This document shows positions 1 to 10,504 of a DNA stretch of 64,000 nucleotides, in pieces; position 1 is the stretch's first letter, and the number at the start of each line of letters is the position of its first letter. The notes beneath the pieces are model-generated. The model searched no databases. It was not told where the DNA came from and worked only from the letters and a program-made list of their open reading frames with translations. Source of the stretch: Gamsiella multidivaricata (lineage: Eukaryota > Mortierellomycota > Mortierellomycetes > Mortierellales > Mortierellaceae). The position numbers were made by a program, and so were the translations under genes. Location of the stretch: the NCBI RefSeq assembly GCF_025024155.1, contig NW_026251746.1:124001-188000 (forward strand), read 5' to 3'.

Positions 1-1307
1 CCGCCAAGGAGCCCTGTCCAACCGGATGTGTTGAACACAAATCAGGGATCTACTTGGCCGTAACGTCCATCGGCGATGGTTTCCCCCGGGTTCAATTCAC
101 ATGCACAGGCCCTCAGCATTCTCAACCCACAGCACAAGCTTGCAATCAAGGACTCGAACAAGGACAGAAAAACGACTATCCAGCACAACAAAAAGGACGA
201 GGACGGGGACTAGACGTCGCCGGCGTTGATCAACAAGACCATGTGCACGACCCAGCGGAACCAACTCCCGAACCCACTCCATTAGCACATCATGGATGCA
301 GACAAGAACTCGAGGGCAGTGCGACAGATTACACCATAACTCCATGCAGTCAACACTCGGAAGGTTCACCCCACTCGCATACAGAAAATAAGGGATCGAG
401 ATCAGAATCAGAGTATGAACACCGTTCCGCCTTTGCTGATTATATGGACTATGGTCATACAGGAGCCGAGTACTACCAGCAGCAGCATGATGGATTCATC
501 TTTAGCCCCCGCGAGCGAGCGTCAGCGGAAACAGAGCTGCATACAACGACGCTCACTTACAGCGATGACCCGCATCCTACGCCCAAATCGATTCATTACA
601 CAAACAAAGGTTTCCCACATCAACAGCACAGCCATCACCGCTATAATCCACATCAACAACAAAAACAACAGCATGCAGGGTCTGTGTCGGTTTCAGAAGA
701 TAGGACGCAGGCATCATCGCGCGACGAGGCCATTATGCCAGAGCCTATGGTGTCCATCCTACAGCCAACGCCCGTTGCAGACAGCGTCCGCAGCAGCGCT
801 CACGACCCAAGCGGGAGATTGCATTTGCAAACCGAGGAGCAGAAGGCAGGACCCCCACCTCCTGTCCCAGAACCTACGCCTGAACATACCATTGCTGGGT
901 CAGACATGCTTCATCGTCGAGACCACGATGCAGAGCAGCTTCATTCTCACAAGCAGCACCCGCCTGCAGGGCTACGTAGCGATGATGGCCATGGTCATGG
1001 CCATCCAGGCGAAGTAGATGCCCAGGAGAATCGTAGGAAAAGGACGGTTCGTCGAGTTACAACGTTGATCATCGAGACACAAACAATTATTGGACCGCCC
1101 CGCGCCACGATGCCAGCTCACCTGAAAGCAGAGTCTCGTACGAAGCCGAGCCGGAGTCTAGGTGACCATCCGATGTTTGACGCAGGTGTCGAGGGTGACA
1201 TGGTGGCCTCGATTGTCCATTCCGAGCAGGGATTGCGTCAGGAGCATGATCCGCCCCGTCGTCATGTAGAAAGGAACAAAGAAAAGAAACCAGCAACGTT
1301 GAAATAA
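1..1307 (+). CDS. 3' part of a low-complexity, His/Gln-rich protein (5' end outside window)
   Basis: The reading frame is open from the first bases of the window to a TAA at 1305-1307, so at least 434 residues of the C-terminal part are present and the start lies upstream. The product is hydrophilic, rich in His, Gln, Ser, Pro and charged residues, with no recognisable catalytic domain and no membrane segment. A basic patch (RRKRTVRR) near the C-terminus is followed by a short hydrophobic, beta-like run (TTLIIETQTIIG), the only conserved-looking piece. I do not recognise the family. The composition would suit a disordered regulatory tail, but function is unknown. It is followed by about 360 nt of pyrimidine-rich sequence leading into the phosphotransferase gene on the same strand. 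Confidence that it is coding rests on frame length alone. Confidence 0.5.
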   Translation, partial: AKEPCPTGCVEHKSGIYLAVTSIGDGFPRVQFTCTGPQHSQPTAQACNQGLEQGQKNDYPAQQKGRGRGLDVAGVDQQDHVHDPAEPTPEPTPLAHHGCRQELEGSATDYTITPCSQHSEGSPHSHTENKGSRSESEYEHRSAFADYMDYGHTGAEYYQQQHDGFIFSPRERASAETELHTTTLTYSDDPHPTPKSIHYTNKGFPHQQHSHHRYNPHQQQKQQHAGSVSVSEDRTQASSRDEAIMPEPMVSILQPTPVADSVRSSAHDPSGRLHLQTEEQKAGPPPPVPEPTPEHTIAGSDMLHRRDHDAEQLHSHKQHPPAGLRSDDGHGHGHPGEVDAQENRRKRTVRRVTTLIIETQTIIGPPRATMPAHLKAESRTKPSRSLGDHPMFDAGVEGDMVASIVHSEQGLRQEHDPPRRHVERNKEKKPATLK

Positions 1308-1671
1308 AGGAAATAAAGGCAGTTGCAGAAAAGTGTTGATGACCGGTCCATGATGGGGTCTGCTCTGCTTACTACAGCAGCGTATTGGGTCAATACATCA
1401 TTCCCCGTTTAGTAAACAAGGAACTATTTTTCTTGCTCCACGAATCAGTAACGGACCCACGTCCAGCGCGTTTCTTTTTTGGTGGCCAGCATGCCTGTGG
1501 TGAAAATGACGTGCATACCAAGACTCTAGAAAAAAGAAAAGGCTTTTTACTTTCCGCCCCTCTTTCTCCTTTTTCTTCTCTCTGCCACAACCCCACCGTC
1601 CTCCTTTTTCTTTCTTCTTTTCTTAATCCTCTTCTTCTCTCAGGCCCAGAACACACATCAACGCCCCGACA
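1308..1671. other. intergenic spacer / phosphotransferase promoter
   Basis: No open frame looks coding here. From about 1540 to 1650 the + strand is a long C/T-rich tract (CTCTTTCTCC-type sequence), typical of a fungal core promoter and leader. It runs directly to the ATG at 1672. Confidence 0.5.
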
Positions 1672-3876
1672 ATGAACATCAATCGCTATATCCCGACCGA
1701 GTATCGACAGAACCTGAGTAAATACAAGTACTCGGGCGTGGACGACTCCTTGCTCTCGAAATATGTCCTCGGCCCATACTGGACAAAGCTCGTGACATTC
1801 TTCCCGATTTCCATGGCGTATGTTCTCCCCTCCAGGGAATCTCATTCCTTTGAACGATTCAACGCGGATGAGGACAGGGACCAAAAAGAAGAAAAAAATG
1901 ACCTGATCCTCTTTCTACTTTACTGTCATAAACTGTGATATAGGCCAAACACCATAACCGGGCTCGGTTTGCTCTGCGTCGTCTTCAATCTCTTGACGAT
2001 GTTCTACTTTGCACCCGACATGACAGGAGTCTGCCCTTCTTGGGCCTATTACAGGTAAAAAAAAAAAAAAATCAACAGGAAGCCTATTTTTTTTTGTCTC
2101 CCTCATTTGGCATAACGAACTGCATGAAGAAATGGAAAAACATAACAAAAACTGATCACTTTTATTGCGTCCGTATCTGTTTTATCTTGTGCTTCGCGAT
2201 TTTGATCTGGCGCAACAGCTTCGGTGTCGGTCTCTTTGTATACCAGTCGCTTGACGCAATTGATGGAAAGCAGGCCAGGAGAACAGGAACTTCAGGACCT
2301 TTGGGAGAGCTCTTCGATCATGGTAAGACCTCTGGGCAGAAAAAAGGAGGAGGGAGGGCAAAGGCAGAGGGGATTGCAGGCTAGGATACAATGATGGACA
2401 TGTTGATTTCGCTTCGGAGGTTTTTTTTGTCCTAACAACATCCACCTCTATATTGCTTCATGTTTCTCTTATTCTGTCATGTGCAATTGACGCGGTTATG
2501 GCCATTCAGGATGCGATGCATTGAACACGTCGGTAAGTGCCAGATCAACAGAGCCAGAGGATGGTGCGAGCGCGTGCATGTGGACAAATGTGCGTGGGGG
2601 GTGTGGAAAAGCGGCATTTCGCAATTCGCCCCCCCCCCCCCCCCAAAAGAAAAAAATAAGGTTATGAAGGAGAGAAGGAGGGGGGGGGGGGGTATTGAAA
2701 AGCAAGACTGGATTCTAACCTTCCTCACTGCCCTTTCTTTTTACATTGTACATAATAACGTCTCTTCAATAGCTCGAGGTCATCCTGGCCGCGAATGCCA
2801 TGCAGTTGGGCCACAGCTGGTGGACAGTCCTCTCTCACTTTTTGAGTATGTGCCGAGATGACCTCTACGGACAAAAAAAAATCGCAGAGACTCGACTCCT
2901 GACCCTTGTAACTAACGATCCTACTCTTTTTTTTTTTTCCTTCTTCGATAATAGCCCTCTCCAACTTTTACCTAAGCACATGGGAGGAATACCACACGGG
3001 AACGTTGTATCTCAGTGCTTTCTCAGGACCTGTCGAGGGCATCTTGATGATCGTTGTGCTTTACTTGGTCACTGGATTCGCTGGACCACAGCTTTGGTTG
3101 CAGACCATCCGATCCACTTTCGGTCTCTCCTCGGACTTTTTACCCTTTATCCCTGATATCCAGCTCAATCACTTCCTGGTTGCCTTCGGTGCCATTGGCT
3201 TCATCGGAAACATTGCCACTGCGTAAGCTGTCCATTTACCTCTCGCTGAGGAAGAAGGTCCAGTCTTTTTTTTTTATTGCTCTTGCTGACTGATTGCTAC
3301 TTTACGCTGTATAGATTCCAGCATGTGATCAAGGCCCGCAAGGACAAGGGCTTGCCTGTGGCATCTGCCTTGGTTGGCGTGACTCCATTTGCGGCCATGT
3401 CCTTGGTCGCGTACTTTTGGTTGAATGCCTCTCCCCAGATCGTCCACCAGCATCTTGTTCCCTGGATCCTCTATATTGGTCTCTCGTTCGGATACACGGT
3501 TGGCTTAATGATCACCGCCCATGTCACCCATCAGCCCTTCCCCCTGTTCAATATTTCATTCGTCCCGCTACTCTTTGGCGCCTTCAATTCCAACCTGCCT
3601 GCCATTGGACTGTAAGCGATAATTTTATTTCTGATTGTGGTAATCACCTTTGCTTTGTTATATGAAGCAACTAACAAGACGCATTTTTTTTTTTTTTTTT
3701 TTTGAATAACTAGTGACCGACTTTTTGGATCGCACATTGAGGATATTTACCTATGGAGTTGCCTTGCGTTCTCGGCGGCCGCTTATGCACACTTTGCCAT
3801 CAACGTCGTGAACGATCTGTGCGACTACTTTGACATCTGGTGCTTCACCATCAAGCACCCCAAGAAGGCCGAGTGA
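1672..3876 (+). CDS. EPT1: CDP-alcohol phosphatidyltransferase (choline/ethanolamine phosphotransferase, CEPT/EPT1 type)
   Basis: It transfers phosphocholine or phosphoethanolamine from CDP-choline/CDP-ethanolamine to diacylglycerol, the last step of the Kennedy pathway, in ER/Golgi membranes. Eight exons join in frame: 1672-1817, 1944-2054, 2219-2322, 2510-2532, 2773-2845, 2955-3222, 3315-3611, 3714-3876. They give 394 residues, the usual family length. The family signature DGx2ARx8Gx3Dx3D is complete: D101, G102, A105, R106, G115, D119, D123. The last Asp is encoded by a 23-nt micro-exon (2510-2532). Several hydrophobic segments follow, as expected for a multi-spanning enzyme. The protein ends in KKAE, a KKxx dilysine ER-retrieval signal. 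All introns are GT-AG. Sequence alone does not settle whether choline or ethanolamine is preferred, so EPT1 or CPT1 are both possible names. Confidence 0.93.
2533..2772 (+). repeat. intron with a poly-C tract followed by a poly-G tract
   Basis: This 240-nt intron of the phosphotransferase gene holds an uninterrupted run of 16 C (2629-2644) and, 35 nt later, a run of 13 G (2680-2692). In the transcript the two runs are complementary and could form a C/G stem. The G run alone could form a quadruplex. Confidence 0.75.
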
Positions 3877-4086
3877 ACAAAACCAGATATATAATCCGGT
3901 CTCTATCCTCTCTCTTTCTAAAACTCCACTCACTCTCTTCTGTATCTTATACTTTTGCTGGTAAAAGATACTTCAAACATCTTTATAGCATGCATTCATC
4001 GTTTCAAACAACAATAAAACAAAGACTAAACGGAAAGATTCGTTATTACTGTTTCTCAACAAACTACACATGCTCACCATCCTGTT

Positions 4087-7000
4087 CTAATCTGTCTCTG
4101 TTCCAAAATACCGGTCTCCAAAGTTACCAAGTCCTGGTTCGAGGAAGAGGGTGTTGGCATTGAGAACCGGGTCTACATAGGAAGTGACGATCTTGACTTT
4201 GGGGAACGCGTTCGAGATAGTGTACAGCCCTTGAGGTGCAGCCAGGAAACTCAAAAAAATGATCCTGTCCTCGGGGACATCATGATCCAACAGTACCCTT
4301 ATCGCCATCAGTCCGGCAGCGCCTGTGCCGACCACTGCATCCATCAAGAAGATGAACGTATCGTCCTGTTTGTTCTGTAAGGAAGGGGGGAGTTTGCAGT
4401 AGTGCAATTGGGGTTCACCATTCGAGGGGTCGGTCTGGATCAGGATCTTGCCGATGATCGCGTCGCGGATGACGCGACGGAGACCAATCTCCATAGTGCC
4501 TCCGGCACGCAGGATAGAGACACCGCCAATGTGGGGTCTGAGATCGAGTCCGTGCACGGTTTTGCCAGTTGGGGTTGTCACCAGGTGATCTTCATATGGC
4601 AATTCATTCAGGGCTCTACGTGAACATGAAATAAAAAATAAAAAGATAAAAGATAGAGTGTCAGAATATGCAGGTTACAGCGCCTCTGATAACTCATAAT
4701 CACTTGCTTTTCCCTCGCTTTTACCTTTCGATGACCAAGGTGGCAAGGCGATCTGCATAAAATATGAAGTCATGGCGAGATGTGCTGATATCGCGAATAA
4801 TAGTGTGCAGGCCCTACAGTTTTTTTTTTTTTTTGACAATGTCAGTCGCGCGAAGACAAGAGTGCGGTCATCAAGCAAAAAAACAACATCAACAACAACA
4901 GAAAAGATTGTTTAACTTGCCATAATCTGCTTTGTCTTTTCAAGCACAATCACGTTCGATGGGAGTTCCTCTGGTGGGTTTATCCTGGCCATGTCCCAGC
5001 GCGATTGCATCTTGCGTTCCTGAAGCTGACGCTGGATGTGTTTTGTCAACAGATCGATTGCCACCAAGTTCTCTAGTCCACGAGGAATGACCTATGAATA
5101 AAAGAGGGGGAAAAAAAAGAAAAAAAGGCACAGAGATGTCGAATGGTCTTAGTGAGAGTTACCTTCCTGACCATAGGCCTTGCTCTACCTTTAAAGAAGG
5201 GATAACAAAAGAAGAAGAAGAAAAAAAAAGAGAACACTTACCACGTCTGCGCTCTTCTTGGTGGGGTATACATAGTTGTCGTATGATGGCTTGACGAATC
5301 TCTGGTACAGCTTAAGCACTCCGGAGACATCGAATCCGCGCTCTGCAACATCGCGCTTGACTAAAGAATTTGGTACGCACCGCATGGAAATCAATTAACA
5401 TGGTTTCCTTTTCTTCCGTATCCTTTCCCCGTATTCTTTTCTTAGTTGTTTTTGTTGTTGTTGTTGTTGTTGTCCCTGTCTTCGTTGTTACGTACTTCGT
5501 CGCGCAAGGCAAATATCCACATCTGTGTCCACAAAGACTTTGAGATCCTATTGATGTCGAGAATGTAAAGGAAGGAAAATTAATCACCTTGAAAAAAAAA
5601 AATAATCTAGCTTTCTGCCCTGCCTCGGATTACGTACCAGCATCTCCAGCACCTTCTTGTCGTACAATCCAAAGATTCCCTCAAAGATGACCACATTGGC
5701 GCCGTAGACTGTGTTGTGCTTGTTTGGCACCCTAAAAAACGTCGTTGATTTTTTTTTTCCCACAGGGAGGAGCCGAGTCAAATTAGCCAAAAACCACACA
5801 CCATCCAGGAGGTAACAGCTATCACGCGAGCTGAATTTTTTTTTTGGGGGGGGGCGAGGGGAGGGGCTATTACCTCTTGTGTGTTTCGAAATCGTAAATG
5901 GGCACATCGACCTTCTTCCCTTCCTTGAGTTTTGTGATCGTCTCCAGCAACAGGTCGTAGTCGTAAGAGTTGGGTGAATCGAAATCCCAGTCACTGTTCG
6001 TATGTGGGACGGGACATGATGGGAAAATGGCACCGTCAGTCAGTGCTTTCTTGCTCAACAACCACAAGTAGACCATAAATATGTGGATCAGCAATAAAAA
6101 AAAAAAAAAAAAAAAAAAACAGGTCCATACTTTCTGTGCGCAATCTCGAGTTCTTCGTCGTTCAAGTCCCTGTAAAACGAGTCCATGGACAAAAGTACAA
6201 CCCAGGGTACGTTCAAGTTCTTGATGATCCTTTGCGCGACACTAGTCTTTCCACTAGCACTGCCGCCTAAAAACGTGAATAGGAATTGTGTCTGTGTCAA
6301 TACTCCTGTACCGATTGCACTTCCAGAAGTCTGCATGGTTTCATCAATTGGGCGTGCGTGCGAGCCGAAGGCGGGTCCATTGATACATCAAATCGGTCTT
6401 TGATCAAGGAGTCTTCATGTATCCATTGGACCAAAGAACTCTGTGTTGCGGCCACAAGCGTACCTGCAATACCGACGACGTAACAATCACAGTTCTGACC
6501 ATCGCTTCTATACCATGGACTAATGTTTAAAGAGAAAAAAAGAAAGAAAAAGCGGTACAGTGAGCACGATAAGCTTTCTTTTCACAACCGAGTTGGATCC
6601 AGCTTGACTTATAGCATGACATCCAGGCGTTCGCTCTCTCCTGCTCTCCAGCCTCTGTTCCTGCTTCTGGGTTCAGCTTCCTGAAAGGAACCTTAAAGTT
6701 CCTGGACGGCTCCTGGGACTATTGACACTTCCTCGCTTTCATATATTTCTTGTGAGCCTTCAGGCAGCAAACGACAGTTTCTGAACATACGGGCGACCCT
6801 CCCCTGCGAGGACATGGTGAGTGAGCTTAGACTTCATGCTTGTAGGAATGGAAGAGAAGAAGAAAAAAAAAAAAAAAGGGCACCAGGTGAAATGGAGGCA
6901 AACACAAAAACAAAAAGAGGCCTCAGCCTTTGAACCCTGCCAGTGCTCTTAAGGGCATCATCTTTAAGGTACAGAAGCTAAAAAAATCCACTACAACCCA

Positions 7001-7097
7001 TAGTTGAACTGTTAGCAATATGTAGTATTACGAGAGTACTGAAATAGCATATTTCCTCACCATAATCCCCTCTTTACTTTGAGGGCCTCCGTGACAT
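4087..7097 (-). CDS. URK1: uridine/cytidine kinase fused to a UPRT-like domain (UCKL1/Urk1 type)
   Basis: Phosphorylates uridine and cytidine to UMP/CMP in pyrimidine salvage. Exons securely placed on the minus strand: 6519-6464, 6266-6131, 5993-5874, 5731-5638, 5547-5496, 5360-5242, 5091-4921, 4813-4725, 4615-4087; together they encode 454 residues in one frame. The P-loop GGSASGKT is split by the 6267-6463 intron. It is followed by kinase motifs ([22 protein letters not shown]) and a complete C-terminal UPRT-like domain ending [13 protein letters not shown]. The PRPP-loop reads DAVVGTGAA rather than the DPMLATG form of active UPRTs, as in other UCKL proteins, so UPRT activity is doubtful. 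The intron 4814-4920 has a GC donor. The 5' end is uncertain: a first exon 7097-7078 (ATG, MSRRPS, donor GTAAAG) joins in frame across a 558-nt intron and is my best guess. Confidence 0.88.
4814..4920 (-). other. GC-AG intron in the uridine kinase gene
   Basis: Reading the minus strand, the exon ends ...CAG ATT ATG and the intron starts GCAAGT and ends CTGTAG. Joining at these points gives the family sequence ...[14 protein letters not shown] without a frame break. The nearby GT (in GCAAGTT) would break the frame, so the GC donor is the consistent reading. Confidence 0.85.
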
Positions 7098-7771
7098 CGT
7101 TCTTGGATGTCGAGAGCTTGAAGATGACTCCAGTGCTTGCTGACTGGTGGTGGTAGTGGTGCTGGCGGCACTAGGGTGGGGAGCAGCTTAAAAAAAAAAA
7201 AAGCGCGAGCTGGACAGAGCATTCAAGGCTTTCATATCCCACTCGAGGTCAGGGATAAAAATTATATTTTGCGTTGAAGCATGGTTCTGTAGGGAAAGTT
7301 GGGGATGTGTAGGAGAAGGATTGATAAAGTCAAAGATGTGCTTTGGTGAAATGAAGGTGTATTGCAAAGTAGGGCGCGATGGAGAGTTGCCAAAGGCGCG
7401 GATTTTATAGGCATGCATGCACTGCTAAGAACGCGAGGTCTTTTGTTCCGGCAGGCGAGGAAACAAGAGGACAAGGTGTGATTGGTAGCCCGATATATCC
7501 CCGTCTATGATTGAGGCCGGCTTCATCAAATCTTTTTATTCATGCGCACAGAATAGACCCTGCGGAACAATCACTTTGGCGCGTCTTCTGTCTCCATCGT
7601 ATTATCTTCTGAACCAAGAGAGACTAACAAAGGGATGGATTGCTCAAAATAGCCAGCCAGCCTGCTAATGTTAATTTCAAATATTGGAAGAGATAAATCC
7701 ATTGCAGACGACTTTTATTGAACGGGGTATTGTAAGCAGTAGAGTAGCCTTGTTGCTACGATCTGCTGAGA
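7098..7771. other. intergenic region with probable uridine kinase promoter (minus strand)
   Basis: No convincing gene. On the minus strand there is a TATAAAAT box (plus 7402-7409). It is followed by a C/T-rich, purine-poor stretch down to about 7260, like a fungal leader. A frame with Ala/Thr/Ser-rich residues (about 7187-7078, minus) runs into the candidate first exon of the uridine kinase and could extend its N-terminus. A 13-A homopolymer (7190-7202) interrupts that frame with a stop. Confidence 0.4.
7402..7409 (-). promoter_or_regulatory. TATA-box-like element upstream of the uridine kinase gene
   Basis: The minus strand reads TATAAAAT, followed downstream by pyrimidine-rich leader-like sequence. 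It lies about 305 nt upstream of the candidate start codon. It is only a sequence match. Confidence 0.35.
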
Positions 7772-9232
7772 TTAAGCCCATTGTTCTACAGATTTGTTCA
7801 TCTCTCTTTCTTTTCTTTGGCTATGAGAAGTTAAGGGGCACCCAACTCGACAGCAGGGAAAATACTGAATGTCTCTCAGATGCAACTCAAAGGTGTACGA
7901 CGGGCGATCCTTCGCCCATGAAGGTAAACTATGGCCCTCACGGAGGCCGTCAAGAAAGATATCTTGCAACCAGGCACCAAACATGAAAAACGATTGACCC
8001 GCCTCTTCCAGAATATCCTTCTTTTGCGAGACAAATTTTGGCGGTGCGGATGGAGACTGACTTGATGGCTCTGGCGATGATAGGGAGGAACCTTGATGGT
8101 AGGTACGGCGGTGTGCGACAAGTGAACGAGGACGACAGAGGATGTTTGGCGGCTAACAAAGGATCTAAAATACAGATAAATCCTGGCGAAATATGGAAAG
8201 CTAACAAACTCGAATTGCCAAAAAACATCGAAGCGGAAACTTACCAAACGTCTGAAAATCTCTGGTCCAAAGCAGCCTCTCGATGCTTATACTTGGTCCT
8301 ACCCAAGAACCTGCGCATCCTGTTCTCCTCCTCCTCCCCAAACCGTTCAACCCTCCTAACCCTCTCCTTCGAAGTCCATTCCATTTCCAATCTCGTACCC
8401 GTCTCACGGAAGACTTCAACCTTGCTAGCTTTCAACCGAGGCACAAGGACTGAAATCCACTCTCGCTCCAATTCCTTGTCCGGTGCAACCTTCCCGCAAG
8501 AAAAGCGGTATGCAGCGACATCGTAGTCGAATGGCCGGATGTCCTCAAAGTACTGAGGATTCGTAAGCCCTTTAGTGATTTTTTTGAGTGCGTCCTCGAT
8601 CTCGTGGTGGTGATAATCCAATCGAATATATGATTTCGCAAATCAACACGGTTAGTCTTTTAATTGACAATTGAACAAACTGCCCGGCACAGTAAGAGAT
8701 TCGCTGTCAAATGCGGGTCCTTTGCTGAAGGAGTGCATTGACTCATGTAGTCCAGTCATTGTGGGGGTCACCAGCGCGGGTCCTAGTAATCACGGTCCTG
8801 CACTGGCTGATGAGACAAAGACAAATCCCTTCTCATCCGAGTCCACAACAAAGAGCTCTTTATTCCATAACGAACAATCTCAACGACTGTCGGAAATGGT
8901 GAGTCCCCAACCATGAATTCCTTGCCGGCGAAAATAAATACGCGAAATGCCAACAAACGCACCTTGCTCCGTTTTGTAGAAAGTCGTGTCTGGGCTGAGA
9001 TTTTGGAAAGATGAAAATTTGCATGAGGATGAGGAAGTGGTTTTTGAGAAAAACGCTCGCGGCTAGTATAAGCAAGTTGGCGCTTGAGAAGACAACGGCG
9101 CGCTCCGATGTGCAAAAAGTTGATTCCGCAGCGAGATCCAGGGGTAAAGACAAAACTTTGTAGCGATGTAAAACCCCTGCCATCTGAACTCAATGGAGTC
9201 CTCATTGACGTTGTAGAACCAGAGGGATAGCA
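7772..9232 (-). CDS. unrecognised protein-coding locus, exon structure unresolved, possibly a pseudogene
   Basis: Two blocks on the minus strand look clearly coding. Block 8621-8245 encodes about 125 residues with a natural charge pattern (EIEDALKKITKGL near the start, a Glu/Arg-rich helix near the end) and finishes at a good GTAAGT donor at 8244. Block about 8080-7772 encodes a Ser/Pro-rich start, then helical sequence (KKDILEEAGQSFFMFG) and ends in TAA; the exact acceptor is unclear. Upstream, about 8903-8690 is another coding-like frame (KELFVVDSDEKGFVFV). It meets a TGA at 8790-8792 but continues in the same frame with plausible sequence, as if a CGA codon had mutated. A possible start is the ATG at 9232 (MLSLWFYNVNEDS). 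The opposite strand also has an open frame around 8668-8916. I do not recognise any domain. It could be one gene with extra introns, a decayed gene, or two small genes. Confidence 0.4.
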
Positions 9233-9415
9233 TTCGTATTGGGGGAGCATTTTTTTTTTTTTGTCACGTACAATCTAATTACCGTTGGTGGGTTTTTACA
9301 TACATACATACAAGCTGTGGTGTGTGTGTGTTTGCTATGTGCTTTTTTATACAGTAAAATGGGGGAGAGAGGAAGGAAGGATGAGATCAAAGAGCTGAGG
9401 GGGAAAGAGAGCCGT

Positions 9416-10494
9416 TTATGCCTCAAAGACGAAGGAGAGACCGAGCTTGTGGGCAGCCTGATCCAGCTTGGTGGTGTCAAAGAGACCGGCGATCGAGACC
9501 TTGATGCCCTTGCGGAGAGCCTGAGTGTAGCCGAGACCGAGAACACCGGCGTTGTTGACCTTGGCCTTGACAAAGGCATCGCGGTCGAGGTACAACTTGG
9601 CACCGACCTCAAGAGCAACGGGGGCCTTGGCCTTGTCGCCAGCAGGGGCGGCTTTCGTGTCCCAAACGGCCTTTCCACCGGCCTCGAGGTCAGCGTTGAT
9701 GCGGTGGTAGTACGAGGCAGAGAAGATCTTGAAGGAGTTGTGCGCATGGAGTGTGACGGAGTACTCGGGGGCGGTGAAGCCGGCAGCAGCGGCGAAACGG
9801 GTAACGTAGGCACCGCCAACATCGTAAGCGACATCACCTCCGACGGTGAAACCATCACGGCCAACGACGACATCACCTGTGAAGGTGGGGCCCTTGAAGA
9901 GATCGACATGGGCACGAGAGTTGAAGCCGAGCTGCTTGTACTGGACGCCGACCTTGGCGCTCTTCTTACCCTCGTGGGGGAGGAAGCCTCCAGTGACGTC
10001 CAACTTCAAGCCCTTGGCGATCTGGTTCTCAACCTCGATCTGGGTGGTAAGGAGGTTGCCGGTGGTCCAGGCCTCGGTGACGGTCAAGCCGTTTTTGAAG
10101 TCGACGTACTTGGTCTTGAGCTCACCATTGATGTGGCCAGACTTGTTATCCTGGCTACCGAGGACGTTGAAGGTCTATTGCGAACGGATATCGTGGGAAA
10201 CGATTAAAAAAAGGGGGGGAAGTGATTTAGTTCTTGTTCCTGAATGTCATCAAGAGAGCGAGAGCGAGAGAGAGAGAGATCACGATGCTTCGAGGTGCCA
10301 GGTCGGCGATGACGCCTATTCGGCGCCATGAGACTGTGCAGTTGAAGGAGGGTAGTAGCGGGCAAACTTACAACGCCGTTGGGGGCAACAGTCTTGAGCT
10401 CGAACTTGGTGTGGCCGACGGGGAAGTCCTTGCCGAGCAAGTCGTTGGAGGCCTTGCCGAGATCAGCGAAGGGAACAGGGATAGTAGTGGCCAT
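9416..10494 (-). CDS. POR1: mitochondrial outer-membrane porin (VDAC)
   Basis: Voltage-dependent anion channel, a 19-strand beta-barrel that lets ATP, ADP and other metabolites cross the mitochondrial outer membrane. Two coding exons, 10494-10372 and 10174-9416, join in phase 0 to 293 residues, close to the usual 280-290. The N-terminus (MATTIPVPFADLGKASNDLL) has the typical amphipathic helix. The body alternates polar and hydrophobic residues, with many Gly and aromatic strand ends, and the C-terminus (KLGLSFVFEA) is the classic final strand. Codon use is strongly biased to C-ending codons, consistent with high expression. The leader is interrupted by a long 5'-UTR intron (10505-11152). The coding intron contains a GA microsatellite near 10258-10280. 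Confidence 0.95.
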
Positions 10495-10504
10495 TGTTGG
10501 GGAT

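Noticed and set aside
9239..10207. 322-codon open frame on the + strand
   Set aside because: It is the antisense shadow of the porin coding exons, whose GC-rich third positions keep the opposite strand open.
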